From contig MU266557.1 in the NCBI GenBank assembly GCA_021014945.1, positions 1 through 44,329 on the forward strand: a stretch of DNA of 44,329 nucleotides. The letters are read 5' to 3'. The stretch comes from Leucogyrophana mollusca (lineage: Eukaryota > Basidiomycota > Agaricomycetes > Boletales). The notes beneath the pieces are model-generated. The model had not been told where the DNA came from. It did not search any database and worked only from the letters and a program-made list of their open reading frames with translations. This document shows, piece after piece, positions 12,000 through 24,005 of the stretch (position 1 is its first letter; each line of letters starts with the position of its first letter). The translations under genes were made by a program, and so were the position numbers.

Positions 12000-12280
12000 C
12001 TGTATTATTTGTAGGAACTTTAATGCATCGGTTTCACCCTTCCTGCTGTCTTTGAGATGTGTGGTGTTCGATTCGGATCGTCATCAACTGTAGTAATTTT
12101 TGCAAACACTAAGGACTTACGACTGGAGCCGAACTTGGAGCCGGCCTCAACCGATCCACATCATGGGTCCCCACGAGCAACAGCAGTGCAGCACACCAGT
12201 GAGGCGTGCAATTGTACCAGCAGCTGTTTCGTCGACAGCATCGTTTCAATGTCGTCAGTTCGCACCCATTCCCTTATATT

Positions 12281-12742
12281 TTAATCCTCATTGTCTTCAA
12301 GATTAACAGCGATGGGACCCGACGCCAATGCTGCCAATGTCGCACTTTTCGATTCCGTCTCGGGCGTGATGAGGGGGGCCAGGGAAGGTATATCGAGACC
12401 CGGACAGGAACGGCCCTCCAGCTGTCCAAAAGAAGAGGGGTCGGGTGAAATGGGGTCATCGGGGTCCTCCTTCAGTGTACTTGTGGCTTCTTCGATGTCA
12501 TCGGTTTGCTGGACCAACTGTGGATTCTCGGTGGTGTAGCATCAAGGACTTGCATTTTCGATACGACCCGTTGCCACCACTTGGATTTCGCATCGTGTAA
12601 ACCGCCAAGGTTTGAAACCAGCTTTCACGAGTTTCGCATGAGTATCTAGGGCGATCCGGAAGAAAAACGTCTCTTCGATACCACTGATACGGGGAGCACC
12701 CTCACCATCCCACGACTGCCTTTCTGTTCGGTAACTTGAATT
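12281..12742 (-). pseudogene. Unknown protein exon with in-frame TGA
   Basis: On the minus strand, 154 codons are read in one frame from a CTAG acceptor just above 12742 to a TAA at 12281, interrupted by a single TGA at 12544-12542. The part before it (RQSWDGEGAPRISGIEETFF and on) and the acidic, Ser/Pro-rich part after it (VQQTDDIEEATSTLKEDPDD and on) both look coded. A CGA-to-TGA change would explain it. Alternatively the gene ends at the TGA, or a short intron removes it. No ATG-bearing first exon was found, though a good donor (GTAAGT) sits upstream near 12860. I do not recognise the product. Confidence 0.4.
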
Positions 12743-12899
12743 CTAGGGCACTCGTGACGCCACTGTCTCTTCGCTCAACGCTCAACCGACGATGGCTCCT
12801 CATCGTGTACTGTCTGACAATGGTAAGGAATGGTAATGCTCCAACTTTCGACTTACCTAAATTTTGGAGCACATGCGACTACTTAGCTTGCTATAGTCT

Positions 12900-13100
12900 G
12901 TGTGCGGGGGCCGGTGCCAACATTCAAGAATTTCTCACAGTAGACGGTGATGTGGAATCGACAAGGAGCGTCCAAATCTAGACTGGAGCCAATGCCGTAG
13001 CTTCAAGAGCTTTACGAGGCGGACATCATCGCGAAACTTCCTCTGGGGTGTAGTACGCGATGAGTTCCCCTAATGACATAAACACTCACTGCCTGACGTA
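12900..13100 (-). pseudogene. Possible decayed relic of the LecB-like family
   Basis: Minus strand. A block reading DDVRLV...HW and, one base out of frame, S-x-x-D-x-D...FHITV lines up with the family block containing HWSFGPFDYTATVHVTI. It is followed by a weak match to the WNISKMVGPL part. If real it is an old, frame-shifted copy next to the pseudogene at 13341. Similarity is low and the assignment tentative. Confidence 0.22.
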
Positions 13101-13341
13101 ACAGTCTTAGACTTCCATGCATCGAGAGTGACCGAGGAATTGAAGAGAGGCAGACACTGACGCAGTAAAGTCGATCCTCAACACCCTGGAGCCCGCCGAT
13201 TGACACGCACCAATTGAATCATCATGACAATGGGGGCCCACATCCTGTTTCTAGCCTCTCAAAACCCTTGGGAAGCACTGGATCGAAATTCCCCAACCCA
13301 CCACATCTGCAACAAGACTCTACTCAACTCAGCCTTTATTC

Positions 13342-13808
13342 TTCGTGTCAACCGCACCAAAGACCTTCACTCTCTAGCCTGGATACCGAGGCTTCGTCGC
13401 TGGTGTAAGCGAAGCCCTCACCGTTTTGTTGTTCCACGTCACTCATACATGCTTGGTCTAGGTCGTCAACGCCGACTTTGAGCAGAAGGTGTTCACCGAA
13501 GTGACCAGAGACGGGACTCAGCTCACATCCGCCACTTTCGAGGGGCAAGGCACTAGGGTACGTATGAAGAACGTGTTCAACAACCGCGAGCACTGGTCTT
13601 TCGGCCCGTTCAAGTACACAGCGACCGTCCACGTTACCATCAGCAGCAACAATGGTGATGGATCGTGGAATATCTCGAAGATGGTCGGCCCTCTTGCGGT
13701 GGGTCTTTTTCGAGATGGCGAACGCTCTCGCTTGTGCATCTATTCTCTCACCCTTTTCTCAGATCGAGAAGGCCGAGTCGGACTTCCCTATGGAGTTCCT
13801 TGTGGCGA
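13342..13808 (+). pseudogene. Dead copy of LecB-like gene
   Basis: Clear relative of the intact copies at 23175, 30932 and 35344, but broken four ways. The TATAAAA of the promoter reads CTCAAAA (about 13258). The start codon is GTG instead of ATG (13348). The codon for Gln in FTLQPGYRG is TAG (13366-13368). The fourth exon with the acidic loop is missing after the ACG-GTGAGG donor at 13808. Exon 2 (FEQKVFTEVTRDGTQL to KMVGPLA) and exon 3 (IEKAESDFPMEFLVAT) remain open, so decay is recent. It lies back to back with the 3' end of GAPDH, about 165 bases away. Confidence 0.85.
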
Positions 13809-13972
13809 CGGTGAGGTGTGAACGAAATGCGATTTAGCGGTGTACGTGTGGTTTTGAAGGTACGCTAATACATAGATATGGCATCCTTCATCCTGCAAGA
13901 CAAGAAATGCAAAAGAATACCGGCACGATTTCCTTTCTTCTTCGCAAAGGCTTCCCCCAAGTTCTTCACCGC

Positions 13973-15490
<1,518 letters not shown>

Positions 15491-15595
15491 TTCTACAGTC
15501 GCACGAAAAGATCTTACTGGAACCAAAAGAGAATGGCGTAGTCTCTCGATTAGGGGGGAAAGTCAGACGATTGTACGATACTGGAGAACTACGAA

Positions 15596-15602
15596 CTAAA
15601 TA
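15596..15602 (-). promoter_or_regulatory. TATA-like element of GAPDH
   Basis: TATTTAG on the minus strand about 110 bases upstream of the GAPDH ATG, followed by a stretch suited to a 5' leader. Weak match; position is the main support. Confidence 0.3.
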
Positions 15603-16888
15603 CTCATGACAAGATCGAGGTCGAGTCTCGGCATGTAAAGGTACAGAAAGCTCGACCCACAAGACGCCCGACGTCGGACTCCATGCGGTCGGCGCGCTAT
15701 GCGAGATATTCAAAGTCGTCACGGAGATGGGCGAAATCAGAAAAGGCTTCATATTCCCACGTTCGCAAAAAAGCCTCACGCAAAACTTGCTCACCAAGCT
15801 CGCTTTCATCCCTCTTTTCTCATTTTCATCATCCATCCACTGCTCGTCGTGCTCCTCAACGGACAAAACCTTCGAGCAATGACAATCTCATCGCTGAAAA
15901 GCTCACTTCGCTATCTGCCTCTTCCAAGGTCGTTGGTCCTCGTCCCGGATCGTTTCCGGCCGTCTGCTGCTCCACCCAGCAAGATTCGAGTCTCCCGATA
16001 ATTGACAACAGTCTTTTCCTCTCTTCTATCTGTCGTCTGCGATAGCTGCCCGATGGACCTCATTGGACTAATTCGGCTTGTCCGGTTAAACGCTGCCTTG
16101 TCATATTGAATGTGTTGGAGCATAAACAGAGGAACGTGTGAGCGTAGTCCTCGAGAAGCTGAAATCTGTCTGTGCTCCAACCCATTTTCATCACCCTACG
16201 TCCCACTCTCGCTCAGCTTCCATCCGATGTCAACTTCCGGTCCACGTGCTTCTCGATGCTTTTCCGACTCACTGTCAGCTTCGTGTCTCCACGGGTGCCG
16301 CAGGTCATACAACACCATTCTGCGGGGTATTGCTATCGAACTTTGGCTACGGCTATCAGGTTGGATCGCTCAAACATCCGACCATTCCGCCGGTACTGTG
16401 GGAACGACGACGCTGCCTCGTGCCACCAGTCAGGGATCGGGGATCACCTTGACTCGGGGAACACAAACTCAACACTAGACCAAAGGTAGGATTTTATTCA
16501 CACTGCCTGTATCGGAGGCTGCGGTTGTCCCTCAATTGTACCCGATAAGGACGGCGGATGAGCTGAGAGATAATACCGCTGTCGATAGACCGAAAGGGCC
16601 ACTGTCATCTGATTATGGGCACTCAGTCCTGATATCTCGGTTCTTCCAGTTTTCGGCCACTTTGTGATAAACAATGGCCCATGACTTGCTTAACGTGCTG
16701 ACTTGGTACCGACAGCGTGTTGCTGTCCAGGAAACACGGGGAGCTCAGGAGACTCAAAGGGTTTGTGTTACCTTTTTTGGACAAATCTTTCCACGCTTTT
16801 ATTTCGTCTTCGCCAAATTTTCGGATTTTGGACCACCTCTTTACCATTCGCGACACCTTAACCTCGACGTCTTCAACCTTGCGCGAAC
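15603..16888. other. Intergenic region between GAPDH and Ctr
   Basis: Shared upstream region of two divergent genes. 15770-15840 is pyrimidine-rich on the plus strand. Open frames at 15683-16045 and 16110-16489 lack motifs and splice context. On the minus strand around 16880-16780 a short stretch (VSRMVKRWSKI...AWKDLSKK) resembles half of an HMG box, ending at a GTAACA donor, but no other half is present. Confidence 0.4.
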
Positions 16889-17594
16889 ATGCCTGGGCGG
16901 TCACTCCTGTTCTCTGTCCTCTCAATAACAGGAAAATGTATCGCGCAGACCAACGGCATGGACATGAGCATGGATGGTCCTATGGATCTCGCCACGGGAA
17001 ACATGGTTAATTATCTTCACTTCACACCCGGAGACAATTGTTGGTACTCTTAGTATACAGCGCTGTTCGGTTCACTAATGCGCTCATAGTATGGTTTCTT
17101 GGATGGGTACCAAGGAGCGCCGGAGCTATGGTCGGAGCGTGCATTGGTATATTTCTGCTTGCCCTCATCGAGCGGTGGATTGCTGCCTGCAGAGCAGTAA
17201 TGGAGTTGCATTGGAGTAGGCAGTACGTATTCCCGACTGGACCGTGTCTTCGTGTCTAACTTCCAGAACAACAGAGCGAGCGTTGCGGTATCCGAGAAAC
17301 TTGACTCTACTCGAAGCCTCCTCCCCATCCCCACAAGACCGAAGAGATTGACGCCTCCATTTATCCCTGAACATGATATCGTCAGAGGGATTATGTTTGC
17401 AGCGCAGGCGTTGCTTGGTTATCTGTTTATGTTGGCCGTCATGTAAGCGTCGGTCGTTGCGAAGGTGTTCCTGCTTGGTACTGATCTAATCACGCAGGAC
17501 TTATTCGCTTGGATTCATATTTGCGCTAGTAGTGGGGCTGGGTGTTGGCGAGACATTGTTCGGGCGATACTCAGGCTATGCTCACCTGCATTAG
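16889..17594 (+). CDS. Ctr-family high-affinity copper transporter
   Basis: Imports Cu(I) across the plasma membrane as a homotrimer. Four exons (16889-17039, 17090-17222, 17275-17442, 17498-17594) give 182 residues. A signal-like N-terminus (about residues 1-20) precedes a Met-rich outer segment (M24, M26, M28, M32, M39). TM1 runs from LWFLGW (51-56), a cytoplasmic loop follows, TM2 ends with the M-x3-M copper motif (M147-M151), and TM3 has the G-x3-G packing motif GLGVG (164-168) plus GE. All three Ctr signatures are present. The third intron acceptor was chosen at 17274 because the earlier AG breaks the frame. Head to tail with a metalloreductase 413 bases downstream, which would supply reduced copper. 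Copper regulation is likely but I did not find a clear element. Confidence 0.9.
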
Positions 17595-18007
17595 TTTCCG
17601 CTAACTGTGGACATTACATGTACTTGTATCGTATGCGTTTTCGATATAGCCATTGCATGCATTTCTTGGACATCATCACTGATGTAAGCAATACTTGAAC
17701 GATGTAGATGCGCAGAAATTATCCGGTTTTAACTACAGATATATGTACACATACTGTAGTGCACTGCGAAAGGAGCGATGACCATACCAGATTTTACCAA
17801 TACCCACGAAGGACGAGGTGCACATTGACCCAAAGCGCGGCATCAATCCGGCACAAATGATAACAAGAGCAAAGAAAGGTGAAAAAGTTTTTCTGGATTA
17901 TCAAATTCGTATGAGGTGGCAATCTCCCATTTTCTTCAAGTCGCTTCAAGTTTCGTTGGACGAAATCCCTCGCTCCTTCTACTTGCCCTCCGACCTGCGA
18001 GGCCTAT
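17595..18007 (+). other. Short spacer and promoter of the metalloreductase
   Basis: 413 bases between the Ctr stop and the reductase start. It holds an AT-rich element (ATATATGTACACATA near 17740) that could act as a core promoter and a pyrimidine-rich run just before the ATG (17930-17990). No gene seen. Confidence 0.4.
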
Positions 18008-20146
18008 ATGTCTGCGGTAGCTCCTCCAGTTGTCCCGAGTAGCCTGCAGGTTTATAAGTGAGCCTCATTTGTTTCCCGCTCCCCGGGTATGTATCTGAAA
18101 GTGTTACTACCAGCTCATACGTCGAGGATCCGAAATGGCAGCGTAAATTTACCATAATATGGTGCTCCGTCCTTGGGTTTGCCATAGTGGTGTCTCTCCC
18201 AGCCCTTTTGCTGTCCATCAGGAATGGACGAGCTCTCAAGGGGTTCTTCGGCGTATCGGAGGACTTGAGTAGAAAGGGTTATCGCTCGGTAACAAACGAC
18301 GAGAAACTAGCCAGGCGATTGGGACGGAAGATATCTGCTCTATGGAGCGCCGTAAACTCGCCGCGACTTTGGGCTCCTCCTCACCTTAAGTTAAACGCAG
18401 GACAACGTCTGTCGTCATGTTCTACACTACATTCTGTTGGTTAACGAAGTGACCCAGTTTTTATCCTTGCGGCTTATCTTGCCATTGTGCTTGTATGTAT
18501 CATCAAGGATGCCCCCCTCGTATCGAATCCAAACCGCGCAGGTATGTCACTTAATTTTTACACATGATATTACAGTCTCATCTTGACGTTTCAGGGTTCC
18601 TGGCACTTGCACAATTCCCTGTTGTATTTTTATTTGCCACGAAGAATTCGATGCTCTCGCTTCTTCTTGGCCCTGGTAACGGCTATGAGAAGCTCAACTT
18701 CATTCATCGCATGGCTGGGAGACTCATGTTTCTTGCGGCGTGCATACATGGCTCCCTCTGGATTCGCAACCACCTCGAGTTCAACATTCCTATCCTTGGG
18801 CAGCAGAAGGAGACCTCCGGCGTTGCTGCCTTTTCATTGCTCTGTATCATTGTTCTCACATCACTCCGCCCCGTTCGGCGGTTTTTCTATCAGACTTTCT
18901 TCGTTATACAGTCAGTTCATCGTCAGAATTATCTGTATTGTCCATGGCTCACTAAGGCGGTTTTCTTCACAGCATCTTGACATTTGTAGCGTTTTTTATC
19001 ACCATTTGCTATCATACGATATATGCATCACCTTGGATCTTTCCTCCTCTCGCATTTTACGGATTCGACGTGCTTATGCGCATCTTACGCTACCGCGTCA
19101 AAGACGCGGTGCTTGTAACGCCAGATGACCAATTAACGATGGTAAGTGTCCTTTGGCCTGCGTATTCGCTGGACTCTGAGCTTCCTTTGAAAACCAATAG
19201 ATTCGCATCAATGATTGCGACGACGGTTGGGTGGCTGGACAGCATGTCCAACTACGTGTATTCTTCTCAGGTCGTGTCTTCGAATCCCACCCACTGACCA
19301 TCCTATCTGCTCCGCCATCGCATTCGTGTCTTTCCAACCCTGGCGTGCTCCTTGCCGCACGGGTCCACGGCGATTGGACTCGCGCTCTAAACAGCTACGC
19401 TCGGAAGGAGCAGGAGTGTCTGTTACCCAAGAAACAGAGTGACGATATAGAGCGCACCGGGACGCCCGTTCAAGTCATGCTCGATGGTCCATACGGAGGC
19501 TCAAGCGTGGACCTTGGGAGATACGAAAGCGCTCTCCTTGTCTCTGGCGGGTCCGGCGTTACCTTCGCGTTGGGACTCCTGGACGATATCGTCGGTAGAT
19601 GCGTGAAACTTGGCCGTAGCGGAGGTGAGGTAACGAGGAGAATCGAGTTTGCCTGGTGTATCCGGTCATTCGGTGGGCTGCAATGTCATTGGCATCTGTG
19701 GTCTTTATCACTGACTGCATGTCCATCTCTCAGGCCACATCAATTGGTTCGCGCCAATGTTGGTGGACATCGCGAATACGGCAGCTGGCACGTCGTTGGA
19801 TCTACATATCTCCATCTTCGTCACATGTCTCTGTGACCCAGAAGCTGTCCCTGACATCCCCAACTCAATCGTGACAGTCAGTCGACCGTCAGTATACAGC
19901 TTGTTGAACGACCTCAGCACTCTGCCGTCCTCCTCGATGACATCTTCAGATGTCGAGGATGAAGCGGCCAAATCACGTGTAAGCACTTCCGTAGAGTTGG
20001 TGGGCCTTGGGGGCGGCATCGCTGTATGTGCGAGCGGACCTGAGAGTATGACAACAGAGGCTCAGAATGCTGTTGCGAGGTTAGGAATGGCAAGAGGTGT
20101 AGAAGCAGGCGGAATAGCTTTGCACACGGAGCTTTTCACGCTCTGA
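18008..20146 (+). CDS. Ferric/cupric reductase (FRE family)
   Basis: Plasma-membrane flavocytochrome that moves electrons from cytosolic NADPH through FAD and two hemes to extracellular Fe(III) or Cu(II). Seven exons (18008-18057, 18114-18406, 18458-18541, 18595-18910, 18973-19141, 19201-19672, 19734-20146) give 598 residues. Heme ligands are His180/His194 and His248/His262, each pair 14 apart, the family spacing. FAD motif HPLT at 334-337 (usual HPFT), then DGPYGG (399-404), the NADPH motif GGSGVT (420-425) and the C-terminal Cys-Gly-like CASGP (560-564). The first transmembrane helix is near residue 30 (IIWCSVLGFAIVV). Start chosen at the ATG opening MSAVAPPVVP because it joins exon 2 in frame. 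Following a Ctr gene on the same strand suggests reduction coupled to copper import. Confidence 0.93.
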
Positions 20147-20470
20147 AATCTATCTCTGCATGTCAGATTTCTTGATTAGAATAAAAACATGACATTGTTG
20201 CACGTCTGTCATTGGATTTTAGATTACGGTGCTCATATTGGACCCTAGTCTCTCCAGGCGCCACCGAGGAGACCTTCGAACGCTCTCATAAATTTCCTGG
20301 GACGAATAGTTGAGTCCGAGTCCATACAAAGGTATTCGACTGTCAGCAACACAAGTACATTACGGATGTCACAATTCGGACTTCTTGGCTGAGTCCTCGT
20401 CAGTCCACCTACGAGGAAAAGAGTCCAACTCAACTACACATGTCAAAGAGATGGTTTTGGAGAGATATCC

Positions 20471-21037
20471 TTACTCCAGTTGCATAATAATTTGAACAGT
20501 GCAATCATCACGGAATTCGTCCTTTGGGTTCTCGGCGATCACCTGTAGAATACAAAGGATGAAAACGCTGCCACCACATGTCGCTCGCACCTTACCGTCG
20601 CTGCAACAAAATTCAAGGGATTACCCCCTTTGACCTGGAAGAGCAGTATCAATTCAACTGCGAGCAAAGCAATAAGATTGCCAGCCCGAAAGAGACTTAC
20701 AATGATGGGGTCCTTCGGCTGCCAGTGGTGCACACTGATGATCTCGACATTGATAATTGTGGTAAAGTCGAACGGGCCGACAGTCCAATACCCTTGGTCA
20801 TTGACCAGGCTTTTCAAGGGCACTCTAACACCTTGGCCCGAAAAAGTAGTGGACACAAGTCGCACGTCCTCTTTCATCACTTCGATGAACGCCTTTTGGA
20901 CGACGTCTGAATTGACGATCTGGAACGGTAAGTGGTGAGCATAGAAAACGACAAAAAGCAAGGCAGTGGTTAGTTACACCAGTGACAATGGCGCTGAAAC
21001 CAGGTGGCAGAGTGATGGGGACTTTGGGAATAGACAT
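20471..21037 (-). CDS. LecB-like small beta protein, divergent member 2
   Basis: Minus-strand exons 21037-20978, 20919-20701, 20634-20596 and 20542-20471 give 129 residues with intron positions identical to the recent copies. Landmarks: ITLPPGFSAIVTG, then IVNSDVVQKAFIEV right after intron 1, TFSGQGVRV, YWTVGPFDFTT, and exon 4 VIAENPKDEFRDDCTVQI. The block between VHVTI and GPLA is shorter than in the others. The C-terminal loop keeps E, D+4, D+8 and D+9 but has Phe at +6, so one presumed calcium ligand is gone. No stops or frame breaks: an intact, older paralog. Function inferred only from the family. Confidence 0.75.
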
Positions 21038-21860
21038 GATGGAGATTGGAAGCCGAACTGAGTAGGAGGTTGGGTCGCACAGAAAGCGTGGGTGGCTCTA
21101 AGGATTTGGGCTTCTGTCTGCCAGGGGTTTAAAAGAGTTAGAAACAGGCCGTGGAGCTCCGCCATAGTTGAATAATCTAGGGGATGGACGTCGGCGCAAA
21201 TAAGCCAGGGTTCCACCTTATCACGAGTACTTGGCAGTATGAATGGCTCTTTGACCCCCCGATCGATCCCGCGTCATTAGATTTACTGCCCAGTGAAGGT
21301 CTTCCCAGGCGGCAGTCAATTATATATTTCTTGAGACACCGCATTCGTCAGAACGTGCATTCTCGCTTCAAGTCTCGAGCTGCAGACTTTCGAGATGAAC
21401 CTCACTTGGCCGTGCAACGGGCTCAATCTTACTTCCAGATGGAGGAACAATGGGAGGCCGTCGGCTCACGTTGGTAAAATAATGTCCATTCTTCGAATCA
21501 CCCTGAGTGACGTGTGCGAGGATTTTGAATGAAGTTCCATTCTCTGGGAAGAAAGGCGTTGATGGAGCCGTGAGTTATCGTTGATTGACAGCACAAGGAG
21601 AAGACGCGAAACCTTGACTCGAGCATGTTTGAAAGATACACGTAAAGGAAACCCAGCCAGATGCTGAAATCACAAAGAGATCGACTGTTTCTGGTCGCGC
21701 ATGAGGAGTCCTCAAACAACTGCAGGCCAGCACCGATTAAGCTCCCTGGGTTAAAGGGGTCGGTGCTGCCGGCGCTTGAGATTGACATCAGCATACTCTG
21801 AACAGCAATGAACGAGTAGGAGGTGGATTCGATTCGAAACTTGAAGCTGGCCTGGAGCTG
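21038..21860. other. Upstream region with a short open frame
   Basis: Contains a 97-codon open frame on the plus strand (21184-21477; begins MDVGANKPGFH, ends QWEAVGSRW) divergent from the gene at 21037. Composition is protein-like but there is no motif and I cannot tell whether it is real. Rest is unassigned. Confidence 0.25.
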
Positions 21861-23077
21861 ATCTGCTCACATGATCAAATTTCAGACTCCGGCATTCTCC
21901 GACTGTTTCGCTGGGGACTTGTGGTCGAACCCTGGTGACTTGCTGGTGACTGTTAATGTCATTGGACGCGACAGTGTCAGCACACTTCCACTGCAGCTGT
22001 CTCAGGGATCCATCTTCCAAGAACACGTTCTAAGTAGGGCCTAGTTTCCCGAACTTCTAAGGTATGCTGGTGGTACTAATTATGGGACCTGTTCGCAATG
22101 AAATGGATCCTTTCAGCTACATTTGGTACACGTCGAGCCCTGCCTGTGCTGGAGCTTATTCGGGGCCGCCTACACTTGCACTCACGCATACCATACGAGG
22201 GCTCTCAATTCTCCGCCAATTCAGCCGTACGTCGAGGTTTTCGATTGACTAAGATCCGAGTCTGGCCTTCCTCGGTGATTCAAGAAGCGACTGCTCTTCT
22301 CTGCTTGGGTGGGCATAACAATCTTCTATGGACAAGCGTAATGATTGGTGCTTCCATGCTGCATGGGGTTTCGCCCTCGCGGTGACCTCGTGAATAACGA
22401 ATCGGTTCAGTGGTAGGTTTACAGGTTTTGGGACCGTTCAACGGCTCCCTGGATGCAGAGCACGCGCGTGACAGATTCTTCTAATCGGGAACGCTAGTGC
22501 ACTGCTCCTTGAACGCTGTGACATACAAGTCAACGTCCCCCGTGGGGGCTATCAGGATGCAGCGGATATCCAGCCTCTCGAGAATTTCCAGAGGCAACAT
22601 TGGCCCCGTGCTACGCAGGCAACGCGCAAGTATCCGCACAACCCAACCCAACCCAACCTCCAGGGAAATCGCGCGACCAACTTGCCGCTGCTACAGTGCA
22701 CACTCGAACGTCAGTGCCTGCGTGTAAGAACCACTATAAACGCAATCATTGCCGTTGACCCGGGTGACGGGTACCAACACAGTCCGGAGTAAATCCCATA
22801 TTTTCGGTGGGCTTTAGCGTGGGGACGTTTCCTCGAGAATGGGGTGTGGGGTAGGTACGTGATCAATCTGGCCCTGACGGGGTTTGCGTACATTATTTGG
22901 GCTTCCATGCTTGAGATAGGGTCCCGAGGGACAAAGGCAGGCTCGCCATCATCCTTCATTCATCCTGTCGAGCACTTCACGATGCCGTCGGCCCTTGGTC
23001 TAGTTCGCGTTCGTCGATCGACACGCACCGACCTGGTCATCGTGTTAAAGCGGAGCTCTGGCTTCAGCTCCTCCTCC

Positions 23078-23083
23078 TATAAA
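23078..23083 (+). promoter_or_regulatory. TATA box of LecB-like copy A
   Basis: TATAAA preceded by a CTCCTCCTCC run, 97 bases before the ATG at 23175. The same box and spacing occur before the genes at 26310, 30932 and 35344. Confidence 0.7.
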
Positions 23084-23174
23084 ACCCTTGCGAGGCTGCA
23101 GATCGAAATCCCAGAATCCACCAAATCTTCCTCTGCAACAACACCTCTATTCAACCCAACCTTTATTCTTCACC

Positions 23175-23785
23175 ATGTCCACTGAACCCAAGACCTTCAC
23201 TCTCCAGCCCGGATACCGCGGCTTCGTCGCTGGTGTAAGTGATGCCCCACCCGTTTTGCTCTTCCAGTTCACTTACATCCGATCGCCCCAGGTCGTCAAC
23301 GCTGACTTCGAGCAGAAGGCGTTCATCGAGGTGACAAAAGATGGCAATCAACTCGCTTCCGCCACTTTCCAAGCCCAAGGCACGAGGGTGCACCTGAAAA
23401 ACGTGTTCAACAACCGCGAACACTGGTCATTCGGCCCGTTCGACTACACTGCTACGGTCCATGTCACGATCAGCAGCAGCAGGGACGGTGGAAGCTGGAA
23501 CATCTCGAAGATGATCGGGCCGCTCGCTGTGAGTTTATTCCAACGAGACGGCTGGTGGTTTGGACGCAGATTGATTAACGACGGCGTTCGTTTCCAGATC
23601 GAGAAGAGGCCTGAGCCTGACTATCCGATGGACTTCCTTGTCGCGACGGTAAGTTGGCAGTGTGGTGCGAGCATAGTGGCGGTTCTCAACGTGTCCTTGT
23701 CTTTGTCGTTTCCCAGGTGATTTCTGAGGACCGCCAGGATGCGTCCCACGACGACTGCACCGTCCAGATTCTTCAATACAAGTAG
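23175..23785 (+). CDS. LecB-like small beta protein, recent copy A
   Basis: Four exons (23175-23234, 23292-23528, 23598-23648, 23717-23785) give 138 residues. Order of landmarks: FTLQPGYRGFVAG, VVNADFEQKAFIEV, SATFQAQGTRVHL, HWSFGPFDYTATVHVTIS, GGSWNISKMIGPLA, PEPDYPMDFLVAT, then the acidic loop SEDRQDASHDDCTVQILQYK. The pattern resembles LecB/PA-IIL lectins: N23 would match the first calcium Asn, and E120, D124, S126, D128 and D129 the C-terminal calcium loop, with Ser replacing one Asp. No signal peptide. Introns fall between conserved blocks at the same places in all copies. Near-identical to copies at 26310, 30932 and 35344; differs for example in QAQG versus QGQG. Real gene: very likely. 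Lectin function: inference. Confidence 0.85.
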
Positions 23786-24005
23786 GATGCCTCCTCTGAA
23801 TCTCGCCGACGATGCCTTTGGAGCTAAAATCGTTTACAGGTAAATGGCCATGACGTCTAGGTTGTATGCTATGGGGCCAGAACCACACCTAGTGAAATGT
23901 CAATGTATCGCTGTTGTTTAGTCTGACGAATTGAGAATATGTATTCTGAGATGAGAGACCCCCATCAATGGTTGAATTGGGCATGCATCCGAGTGTTTTG
24001 AATCC

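Larger units (their letters stand above)
21860..24005 (+). repeat. Segmental block S, copy 1 (forward)
   Basis: Duplicated unit made of about 1.3 kb upstream sequence, a LecB-like gene and its 3' flank. Landmarks shared with the other copies in the same order: CTCCGACTGTTTCGCTG, AAGCGACTGCTCTTCTCTGC, ACGCGCGTGACAGATTCTTC, ACGGGTACCAACACAG, GTCCCGAGGGACAAAG, then the TATA box and gene. Other copies: about 25690-27330 inverted, 30070-31790, 34270-36320; partial inverted piece 31880-32420. Confidence 0.8.

Noticed and set aside
16780..16925. HMG-box-like stretch on the minus strand (VSRMVKRWSKI...AWKDLSKK)
   Set aside because: Only half of the domain is present; where the other half should be lies exon 1 of the Ctr gene on the opposite strand. 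Probably chance or a tiny shard.
22640..22665. AACCC repeats as a telomere
   Set aside because: Only about four irregular units; fungal telomeres are long TTAGGG arrays. The run is inside block S and not repeated in its other copies.
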